Positions 43,549-52,199 of a DNA stretch of 64,000 bases are shown here, in pieces. The notes under the pieces are model-generated. The model made no database searches. It worked only from the letters and a program-made list of their open reading frames with translations, and was not told where the DNA came from. Source of the stretch: Halocafeteria seosinensis (Eukaryota > Sar > Bigyra > Bicosoecida). Both the position numbers and the translations under genes were made by a program. Location: contig LVLI01000316.1 in NCBI GenBank assembly GCA_001687465.1, forward strand, positions 1-64,000. Direction: 5' to 3'. Within the stretch, counting starts at the first letter, position 1. The number at the start of each line of letters is the position of its first letter.

Positions 43549-46500
43549 ATGCTTGGTTGCCGTCTTTATCGTTCCATTGGCACTCCTCGTAGAGCTTCAT
43601 TGAACAGTATATCTCTTATATCAGCCCCTGGGAGAGCATTAGACGTGTATAGGAACGCGATAAAGCCTGAAATAGAGCGCTTAGGGACCCTCTCGTTTGG
43701 TCTTTTTCGCCCTTTTAGCAGCTCTTTGGAGCCGTATACAAGTGATACAGAGCAAGATACAGTGAGAACCATGCATGTATCCAAAGAAAATTTCGATACA
43801 ATGCTTCCAGCATTGAAAGAGGCCATTGAAAAGGCTGATTTTGTGGCTCTGGACCTCGAATTTTCGGGCCTCCAAGCTGAAAGTATGGCCACAATATTGC
43901 CCAATGACACGATTCGGACGCGATATTTGCGTATGAGGCATGCCGTGCGACAGATGCAAGTGTTCCAGTTCGGGCTGGCCATTTTTCGATGGGACCAAGA
44001 GAGCAACTCGTGGAAAGGCATGCCCTTCAGCTTCTATCTCCTCCCACGGAAGGGCAAATTCGTCAATTGTGCTGATTCAGTGCGATTTCTCGCCGATAAT
44101 GGCTTTGATTTCGGGAAATGGGCTACTACAGGGTTGCCGTTCCTGAGCCGAGACCATGAACAGAGTTCGCGAAAGAGGTCTCTCAAGACGGCCATGTGCA
44201 AAGCTGTACGCCCTGAAACTCCAGCTATGGCTCAAAGGGATTGGGCTGAAGATTTCGTCAAAGATTTTTGCAAAGAGCTTTCCAAATGGAGACGTGCACT
44301 CGAGGATTGGAGACAAAGTGCGAGTACCGCCGGTGCGAATGTTCATTTCCCGTGGGAGGGAAGCCAGACTAGATCTTTCGAGAATAGCACAGTAGATATC
44401 ATTGGACAAACTGAACAACCTTCTTCAAGTGCAGAAGCGGGAAATACCGAGGAAAACCAGAATAGTAGCATTGGTAATGGAAAGACGAGTTCAGCAGATG
44501 AGGTTGCCTTGAGTGTGCTAGAAGACTGCCCCTCGTTAGTACTGCCCAACCTCAGTTCGATCAAGCGCAAGTTTGTACACGATGTGGTAGGAGCAGGCAA
44601 TTTTAGGTCGTGGGCAGCTGAGCAGAGTAGCTTGAGGAGTGATTTGTCGGATATGGATTCACTGACGGATTCATGGGAGGACTGTGCCAGTGTTACGCTC
44701 GACAGTGACCAACAAGAGCAGGGTGGTAGATTTTCCAAACTTCGTGTGGTCTGGCTTCCTCCAGCAGAACACCGGCTCCGTGCATTTATTAAGGAAAGTA
44801 ATTCTCCTGTTCTTTACAATACAGAAGAAATGTCTCTAAAGGACTTGTGGTATGCATTCAAGGCGATTCTCTCGGAAAAGAGTTCAATGGACCGGATAGA
44901 TGCCGATGTGGGATTCCGCAAAGTTGTCGATATCATGTCGACAGAGAGTATAAATCGAGGGCTCCCAGTGGTGGGGCACAATGTCATGGGTGACTTCATG
45001 CATCTCACAGATAAAATGACAAAGTCCCCACCTCCTTCAGTTGCTTCAGAATGGGCTGCAGAAATGGCTGTGACGTTCCCTTGCATTTTTGATACTAAAA
45101 TGTTGAGTGGTGGAAATGCAATCAAAAGGATACTTGTAGAGTTGGAAACCGAAGCGCTGAAAGATCCAGCTGAGAAACCTCCAGCCCCCGAGGGACAATC
45201 ACAGCAATTAACTGACGGTATTTTCTTAAAATCGGGGTCATTTTGGGCAACGCATAAGAACACAGCGTTGGATCCCGTCTACCAGACTATAAACGACACC
45301 AAATTGTTTCATGAGTCGCCGTTATATCCCAGTGGACGACCTTCTGCTGATGTTACATCTTGGGCTGACTTAGTCCAAGTTGCGAGGGATGATACTCTTG
45401 AGTCAAGAATGGAACACGGGCGCGTTGGATCATCGACTGAGTCGATTTCGGAAATCCGGGTTGCCCATGATGCAGGTTACGATGCCTGGATGACGGGGTG
45501 TATTTTTGCGAAATACATTGCAGCTATTGGTTTATCCCCAGCCACAATCAGGCAACTTTGCGCTGCACATATTAAAGCTGGGGAAAATGACTTCAACACT
45601 TTGCCTCTTGCTGGCAAAAGACTATTTGAGCAGATCAATAACTTATATCTAATGCGCATGAATCCTTGTTGCTGGAAGTTCGCGGATGATGGCGATTCCG
45701 ACGCTGCCTACCCTCTGGACAGCAAAAAACACTTGCTGCCTCCTGGAATAAACCCGTCCGTTGTACAACGCCTACCGTCCCCTCAAGCAGTCAAGGAAGA
45801 TGACCTGTCGAGCATATCGTCTACTGTTCACGTTAGTGGCCTCAATCATAGCATTAAGACTAGCGATCTAATTGATATGGCTAAAGACGCAGTTTCAAAC
45901 TGGGCCCAGTATTGCTCAGAAGCCGAGGTAGAGCGAGCTTCTTACGTGTGTAGAACCACAGTCTCCCGCGTACAAGCATTCGTTGATTCGTTGAATGACC
46001 AAGCGAAGTTTTCGAAGTTTCTTGAACGCTCTCCTGTTGCATGGGTGGACGACGACTCCGCATTTCTTCTCTTTCAGAAAGGAGAAGTCGCTGCAGCTGC
46101 TTTGGCAGGATGGGCTACTCAGAAACGCACAGCGCTCTTGTTATCAAAGACTGAGGACATCACTAATGTGCTACCAGAACACTTAACTTCGAGTGTGAAA
46201 GAATCTCTCAGTTCTAGCGATCCCGAGGATCTTCTGAATAAATGGAGAGGTAGAGAGTTACCTCTTCTCGGGGCTTTCAACCTACAATCCTACGCTGCAT
46301 TTGAAGAGTCTTATCCTAACATCTTCGCTTTCGATGATGGTACAGACGTACATGTCTCTTCTAATCTAGTATCTGTAGATAATCTAATCAAGATCCCCGC
46401 AAATTTCGAACCCGGGGTATTACCCGAAGAAACCGCGCCCTCTGTATCCTCGGCCACCTCAACAGACGGTACGAATGGAGGATCTCCTCGGAAGCGTGTG

Positions 46501-46635
46501 CTCACTGAGCCGTCTATGGAAGAAAGTAGTGCAACAAATTTCGATTCAAGTGAAAGTAAACGCCACAAGGTCGTCCACACAGATAGCAATGAGGAAGAGC
46601 AGTCTTCGTCGTCGTCGAAATGCTGTATTCAGTAG
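43549..46635 (+). CDS. PARN: Poly(A)-specific ribonuclease PARN-like (DEDDh, CAF1 family)
   Basis: A single exon of about 1028 residues from ATG 43549. Residues aligned with the start of animal PARN begin at MHVSKENFDTMLPALKEAIEKADF (43771), so a 74-residue Arg/Ser-rich leader precedes it and may be a mitochondrial presequence. Catalytic residues are present: D and E in FVALDLEFSGL (102, 104), D in PVVGHNVMGDFMH (482), and H and D in HDAGYDAW (640, 645), matching the DEDDh set of PARN. The insert between the second and third motifs is longer than usual and Ser/Glu-rich. I cannot see a clear R3H domain. The C-terminal ~350 residues are divergent, ending in a Ser/Glu-rich tail with a Lys patch (SKRHKVV). 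PARN shortens poly(A) tails on mRNAs and small RNAs. Confidence 0.9.
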   Translation: MLGCRLYRSIGTPRRASLNSISLISAPGRALDVYRNAIKPEIERLGTLSFGLFRPFSSSLEPYTSDTEQDTVRTMHVSKENFDTMLPALKEAIEKADFVALDLEFSGLQAESMATILPNDTIRTRYLRMRHAVRQMQVFQFGLAIFRWDQESNSWKGMPFSFYLLPRKGKFVNCADSVRFLADNGFDFGKWATTGLPFLSRDHEQSSRKRSLKTAMCKAVRPETPAMAQRDWAEDFVKDFCKELSKWRRALEDWRQSASTAGANVHFPWEGSQTRSFENSTVDIIGQTEQPSSSAEAGNTEENQNSSIGNGKTSSADEVALSVLEDCPSLVLPNLSSIKRKFVHDVVGAGNFRSWAAEQSSLRSDLSDMDSLTDSWEDCASVTLDSDQQEQGGRFSKLRVVWLPPAEHRLRAFIKESNSPVLYNTEEMSLKDLWYAFKAILSEKSSMDRIDADVGFRKVVDIMSTESINRGLPVVGHNVMGDFMHLTDKMTKSPPPSVASEWAAEMAVTFPCIFDTKMLSGGNAIKRILVELETEALKDPAEKPPAPEGQSQQLTDGIFLKSGSFWATHKNTALDPVYQTINDTKLFHESPLYPSGRPSADVTSWADLVQVARDDTLESRMEHGRVGSSTESISEIRVAHDAGYDAWMTGCIFAKYIAAIGLSPATIRQLCAAHIKAGENDFNTLPLAGKRLFEQINNLYLMRMNPCCWKFADDGDSDAAYPLDSKKHLLPPGINPSVVQRLPSPQAVKEDDLSSISSTVHVSGLNHSIKTSDLIDMAKDAVSNWAQYCSEAEVERASYVCRTTVSRVQAFVDSLNDQAKFSKFLERSPVAWVDDDSAFLLFQKGEVAAAALAGWATQKRTALLLSKTEDITNVLPEHLTSSVKESLSSSDPEDLLNKWRGRELPLLGAFNLQSYAAFEESYPNIFAFDDGTDVHVSSNLVSVDNLIKIPANFEPGVLPEETAPSVSSATSTDGTNGGSPRKRVLTEPSMEESSATNFDSSESKRHKVVHTDSNEEEQSSSSSKCCIQ

Positions 46636-47036
46636 GAACCTGTCCTTGCATATCTGCAAGTGCGCGAGTTCGGTGGTCTATGTTGCACAGCCGTCAAAAT
46701 CGTATCTCCATGGAAGAGGGCGACTGTGTAACTACAAACATCCGGCTGCAGCATTGTCGGGAGCTGAGACTGTGCAAAGCGAAAATGTTGTCTCGTGTTT
46801 ACTGGAGCTCCTTTCTTCAAGGAAGCGCACTTCACTCTTTACTAACTCAAAACAGCGAAGTCGATGGTTCACATAAAGCGGTAGGGATGACGAATTCGCT
46901 TACAAGGATTACCAATTGGTCGTTGTCGGTTCCTGAGAACGCTGTTGCTACGGCATAAGAGCATGAGTTCTCAAGTGAAATTTCTCTTTCCAGTCCGGTT
47001 TGGCAATCGAATCGTGAGTTTGAAACTTTCGAGGGT
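46636..47036. other. Convergent intergenic region between PARN and the TPR gene
   Basis: Overlapping short frames only. It holds the 3' ends of two converging genes; nothing else is visible. Confidence 0.4.
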
Positions 47037-47902
47037 CTAAGCCTGCCTCGCTGAAAGTTTGTCAGCAGTGTTCTCAGCATTTATGAGGTTTATTACATCC
47101 TGAATTCGTTGGTCGGTGTTCTTGAAACCAGGTCTAGCAAATTGTCCCGTTTCACTCTTTACAGAATTGAATTCCTCAAGTGCGCTCTTGAAGTCATTCA
47201 TTAGTATGAAAATACAGCCTCTGTCGTAGCGTAAGAATTGGCTATCTTCACCATTGATATCTGCTACATGCATCCCGTTTCCAAGTTCTTCTAGCGACGC
47301 ATTATACATGTCGTGCGCCCTACATCGAGGGAAGTTTGCTCGTCAGCCTGCGGCAAATCACGTATGTGTTTGTGTCCATTTAGGCGATGCTTATGAGCAT
47401 CTACGCTCGACTTGTAGTCAAACCGGGGGTTCTTGTTGTCCGAAAGAGCAGCCGCTTTTTCAAGCATCTCCAAAGCTTGGTCGTGCTTGCCACACTCGAT
47501 ACATGCTATACCTCCCCACAATTGAGCCTCCATATCCTGCTGATCGAAGTCGAGTACCGGCATGAATCCATAGGTAAGCGCCTCTTCAGCGGCTTGCACA
47601 TTGTGTTCGAGGGGGTTCCAGGACACGCTTGTCACTGAGGCTGTCGTCCGCGGATTCGCTTGACTTCCTGGCCACTGGGGCCCTCGCAGCAACAGTGCTT
47701 GGCCTTTGAACATATAGGAATCCATATAGTTCGGATCCAGTTGAAGCACTCGGTCGAACCACGTGATAGCTTCTGTGTAGAGACCATCATCGAAAAGAAG
47801 CCGGTGGCCGGTCCTATGGTACTCATCCAGCATTGCTTTGGTGGTGGTGGAGGAGGACGTCGAATCCGCATCGGCCGGATTCCTGAGCAGATTTTGACTC
47901 AT
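47037..47902 (-). CDS. TPR-type helical-repeat protein
   Basis: Two frames on the minus strand, 47902-47412 and 47319-47037, can be joined by a 92-nt intron (weak donor GTCGAG, acceptor CGATGTAG). This gives about 257 residues with YK|AHDMYNASLEELG at the junction. TPR-like units are LFDDGLYTEAITWFDRVLQLDPNYMDSYMFKGQALL, WGGIACIECGKHDQALEMLEKAAALS and RYDRGCIFILMNDFKSALEEFNSV, each with the W/G-A-Y-A type spacing of the TPR helix pair. There is no signal peptide, so it is likely a cytosolic scaffold. The intron is inferred and a sequencing frameshift is an alternative. I cannot assign an orthologue. Confidence 0.7.
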
Positions 47903-49185
47903 TCCACTCTGCGTTACACACTTCGAACGCGCACGGTTCCGCGAATACAGGTTATATTTTTCGCTCTGGAACTACAAGTTGTACGGTATACACGAAAATA
48001 CCGTAGCTTCACAAGGAATTCACGGAAAGCTCATTTGCAACCAGAGTGTGAGGGTTTATCTCACACTGTCTGTGTAGGTGTAATCACGAGGTGTGTGCGA
48101 TAAGTATGTGTGTGTGTGAGATAAGTATGTGAAGTGAAGTCTGAATAACCACTACGTAGGTTAGCGACTGGTCAACTTGGTACTTTGTTTTTCTGTCTAA
48201 AGTTCTTTCTTTCCTGTGCAGGAAGGTCGTTCGTTATGAGAATTGGGACTGTACAATTACGGTTGGGTAACTGTGTATGTTAATCGGAATTCTCTCGACG
48301 AAACCAGTCCTGTGGACGGTCTGTCAAGCTCGAATCCTGCAATGAAGACATTCGTTTTGGGAATGGTTCAGGGACACTTTAAAGTTTGTTGCTGCTTACA
48401 ACAAAGCATTGAGTTGAGCAACGGGTCCAAAATCTATGGAATCCACGGTTAGCAGTGCAAACAATAACAATGATCTTTGGGATGGCCCCATGCGGTGGCG
48501 CATGTCAAGCAGCGAAGGGTATGTACACAAGCGACAGTGTGCCTAGAATGTTCCATCGAGGATATTTCGTCTAAGTAACAGTCGATGCCTAGATTGCAAG
48601 GCTGCCCACAATAGTATGAAGAATTGAGGATTCAGAAACACGTTGTAACCATCTGATTGGGCAGGGTATATCGAGGATTTTCATCGTCCTGGCGAGTTAT
48701 GTCGTTCGTGTAGCAATACAGCCCAGCGGTATACTTCCATGGACGAACCATCGTTACCTCTACTGGCAATTTGATAGACATAGCAGTCTAGGCAAGTCCG
48801 GATCTTGACCGTCTCATCCTCTGGATGTACAGTATTGGAAGAAGTGCCTTTCCGCGTGGCATCTCCCAGACCAATGGCGCCATTCCACTTCTCAGGCGCA
48901 TAGCTGTCAGCTGTACCAGCCGATGAGACGGATACCACTAAGGGATATGAACTCCGTTGCAGCGACGACACACTTCCGCCAGTGCGACCTGTGCGACGCG
49001 GCCAACTTGGGAGTCCAAGTTGGGACCTTGCCCAGGGTGAGCAATTGGAGGCTCTCACTCCTTCCATTGGTACCGCCTCATGGATGGATTGATACGGCAT
49101 TCTGCTGGAGTGCATTCAAATAATTTTTTTTTTTTTTTTTTATTACAGTGCCGTGTTGTTTGGTGTTGCACTTAGCGTCGTGGAG
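47903..49185. other. Intergenic, no recognised gene; long T tract near 49122-49141
   Basis: No supported frame over 1.28 kb. A run of about 20 T followed by ATTACAG (ending 49148) looks like a very strong polypyrimidine tract and splice acceptor. A short upstream non-coding exon of the sulfotransferase gene may therefore exist. A TGTGTGTG/ATAAGTATGTG stretch lies near 48090-48130. Confidence 0.4.
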
Positions 49186-50040
49186 ATGCTCTGGAGCAAG
49201 GAGCAAAAATGCTGGTTCCGCACGAACCGCATCCAACAGATTCTTATCTGTGCTTCCATTATTGTTCTATGCTTGTTTGGAGTGGGACAACTAGGCTTGA
49301 TGGCTTACAAAAAAACGAAAGCCCTGCGGCCAGCGTCCATAGTATTGCCGACGCAGCGATCTATTGAACGGACAATAAATTCTCCCGTCAGGAGACGGGT
49401 CTTGGTGCATATTGGAAAAACTGCAGGAATGACAGTTCGGGACTACGCACGTCATTGGATAGATTACGAGGTGCATACCCATAATAAATATAATTATGGA
49501 ACTCCTGCCATTCCGATGGAAGAATTTCACCCGAAAGGTAACGACGTTCTATACATCAGTCTGAGAGACCCTCTCAAGAGACTGGTTTCTGCTTGGAACT
49601 TTCGGAGGCAGCGGTTGTTCCGAGGAGAAGGGCCACCACCGCAGCGTTGTGACCTCTGCACTGAATCACAATGCGTTGCACTCTTCGAAGATATAAATGA
49701 GGTAGGAGAAGATCTGTACGAGGAGGGATCGCTTGCAGAGCAATTGTTGGGCCAGGGTTGCATTCACTTGGTTCGAGAAAGTATCACTCATTTTGTAGAA
49801 CCTCTGATTGATTTCATCCGGAATCATCCCGATCAAATATATATCATCAGACTGGAGCACGTTAGCGAAGATATGAACACTATATTTGGGGTCAAGCCAG
49901 GAGGAACGACACACAAGGGTCCAAACGGTGGTGGCAACCAGATCCTCACCGCTAAAGCAGAGCGAAATTTTAAGAGATGGCTCAAACGAGAGTACGAGCT
50001 CTATCATTGGCTGTTGAGTCTAAAGAATTTGGATCCCTAA
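49186..50040 (+). CDS. Golgi-type sulfotransferase (type II membrane protein)
   Basis: The first ATG is 49186 (the frame is open from 49153 but starts with GTG there), about 284 residues. A single membrane anchor lies near the N-terminus (IQQILICASIIVLCLFGVGQLG, 16-37), with basic residues before it, giving a lumenal catalytic domain. The PAPS 5'-phosphosulfate loop is VLVHIGKTAGMTVRDY (72-87). The 3'-phosphate motif is LYISLRDPLKRLVSAW (122-137), with the RDP and Ser expected. The rest is helical with a CxxC (CDLCTESQC). This fits carbohydrate sulfotransferases (sulfotransferase family 2/3) that sulfate glycans in the Golgi. Acceptor sugar unknown; sulfated cell-wall or extracellular polysaccharide is a reasonable guess for an alga. 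Confidence 0.88.
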   Translation: MLWSKEQKCWFRTNRIQQILICASIIVLCLFGVGQLGLMAYKKTKALRPASIVLPTQRSIERTINSPVRRRVLVHIGKTAGMTVRDYARHWIDYEVHTHNKYNYGTPAIPMEEFHPKGNDVLYISLRDPLKRLVSAWNFRRQRLFRGEGPPPQRCDLCTESQCVALFEDINEVGEDLYEEGSLAEQLLGQGCIHLVRESITHFVEPLIDFIRNHPDQIYIIRLEHVSEDMNTIFGVKPGGTTHKGPNGGGNQILTAKAERNFKRWLKREYELYHWLLSLKNLDP

Positions 50041-50429
50041 ATCAAAACCATTCAATTCGCACTGTGAACCACGGTGCGCGTCAAAGGCTCAGCCCTTCCT
50101 TCCGTCCGTTCTGATGTTTTACCGAAATCATATGGTGCATACCTAGTTCTTTGAGACTATAATTCAGGCCATTAACTTCCGACAACTACTCCTTGTAGCT
50201 AACACCCAGCACTATGCTTCATACAAAGCATCCTTCGCAAGGCAAACAAATTTCTAACATGCCATGATTGCTACGTACCTAGGATCACGATGCACCGGCA
50301 CCAGAACAAACAAGCCAAGACATATCCACCAGAACATATCGCTTGTTTCCTTCCTATATCAGAAGAGGTAGTGGCTGATCCGCTACAGCGGAGACGGTTT
50401 TGGTGAAGATACATCGTCACCCTACAACC
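50041..50429. other. Intergenic, nothing recognised
   Basis: The 3' region of the sulfotransferase gene, with only short frames. Confidence 0.35.
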
Positions 50430-50735
50430 AGAACGTATACATCGAAATAGAGCGTACGCGGAAGGAGACACGGATTTGCCACATGATCCTAACTGAGCCC
50501 TGTGTTGGGGGTTATTTCTTGTCTTGTAGCCGTAGGCAGCGTATCCTGGGACAACCACGGTGGCTTTGGTTCCAACTCGTAAACGAGATAATGCTTCTTC
50601 CAACCCAATCACCTCTTGCCTCTTGTGTTGCTCCATGGACTGTCCCTGTTTATGTGTATCTTCAAACACTGTACCGTCCTTTACTCGTCCAGCACATTGT
50701 ATAGATATGTATTCACCAGGATGTCAAGAGCCAGA
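50430..50735 (-). pseudogene. FKBP-type peptidyl-prolyl isomerase fragment
   Basis: The minus-strand frame reads GEYISIQCAGRVKDGTVFEDTHKQ...EVIGLEEALSRLRVGTKATVVVPGYAAYGYKT. This matches the FKBP core: the VHYTGRLxDGTVFD-like strand, the V-I-x-G-x-E-E-A-L loop, and KATxxxPxxxAYG. The frame is closed by a stop just upstream of GEYIS. The final strand (IPPNAxLxFxVEL) is absent, replaced by unrelated sequence, so only about 60-70% of the domain remains. A longer upstream frame (50681-50941) is out of phase. It is probably a relic, although an unseen intron could complete it. Confidence 0.55.
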
Positions 50736-50941
50736 ACTCGTCTGTTGCGTGTCAAGTCTTCCCTGTCAAGTTTGCTCACCTTCCTCCGAATATGCACCAT
50801 TTCCGAGCTCATGTTCAAGCACCTCGATGGCACATTGTAGCGTTTAGAGTCAGTGTCTGCAACTTCTTGTTCGTATTCGTACGAATTGGACCGGCCGAAG
50901 GAAGTCGCCTGCTTCTGGTGTCTGTGCTGTTGCTCGTTCAT

Positions 50942-52199
50942 GTGTTACGGAACAGCACATGTTACATAAACCAGTGGGAAAGGGGAGTCTCATTGTCCAT
51001 TGCATTCATCATCATTGAACTCCCTCGAGCCACTGGAACTTAAGAACTATCGCAGCTTCATGTCGTCGAACCCACCCACCCCTCACGGGAGAAGGACAAA
51101 AGCAAGCCTAGTATGAAGACAAGCATTTCGACAATGGATCGGATGCCTGCGCTTCGAGCAGACTGCTTGTAGCATTACCTGGCCTAGAATTAACACTGAA
51201 TGACAAGCAACCGGGCCGGCCCGGATCCCGGCCTTCCGCCCGGACGAACTAATCGGGTATCCATCCACGCAGCTATTTTAATTGTAATTGGGCGTTCATA
51301 GTTGTTTGAGGTCTTTTGGAAGAAGTGTATTGAAAGATTTACTGTTTAGTAGCTTGCAATAGACGGACACTTTCCTACGGGGAGGCAGTGAAAACACAAT
51401 AAGATTGTTTCGGTTGAAGTTGAAGTAGTTCTCGACGGCATTGAACACTGTTCTCGTTGCTCTATAGAGGCGAATCCGGCGTTTTTGGGCACATTATCGC
51501 CCCTGCGTGTACTTATCACTGTACTGGTGGACGTACGGGCTCTTGGGGAACTCTGAGTTCATTGTAAAGGGAACTGGGAAGCAAAACGTTCTTCACGACA
51601 GGCTCAAGAACCTGAGGTGAGTGACATAATTTCATATTATTCATGCTATTGAGGCCATTTTCTCCAGTTCGAACATCTCCGTTGGTGCTTCTAACCATCC
51701 TGCTACTGATGGATTGGCTCCAGCTTTAAAGAAGTTGGCCGTTCTGGAGGTATCTTCCGAAGATAAGAAAGACAAAAAGGGTTTTTCGGGGGACGATAAG
51801 GGGGAAGCGCCTCGTTGCGTTCCGAATAAGATACGGTTTTGAGTCTTCAAGTGCAATGAGGCGGGGAATTCATGAGGAGCTTATTGTGAACGATTTCCCA
51901 TCCCATTAGACCGAGGTCGATTTTGGAAAGTCGTAGTGAAATAGTGTTTGCCTAGACGTAGTGCCTGGAACGATTCTGTCCTCGCTAGTTCCCACCAGAA
52001 AACTTTCCAGACTCTCGCAAAGTGGATTCCTTGCTTACATATTCTTGTTGACTAATTGTGCTGTACAGAACTGGATTCTAGGATTGGCTCAACGGTGAAG
52101 CGTGATTCCACTTATCACTGCGATGGTGACGTAGCGACCATAAACGGAATCGTTTGATTTATTATCCGTATCTTTTGGTAACTTCTGAAGGGAAACAAC
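50942..52199. other. Intergenic, nothing recognised
   Basis: 1.26 kb with only short overlapping frames. A GC-rich partly palindromic stretch (GGCCGGCCCGGATCCCGGCC, 51213-51232) is the only striking feature. The promoter of the ARID gene must lie near its right end. Confidence 0.35.

Noticed and set aside
48681-49115. 144-codon minus-strand frame upstream of the sulfotransferase gene
   Set aside because: No recognisable domain, no related copy in the window, and an unlikely position across the probable promoter.
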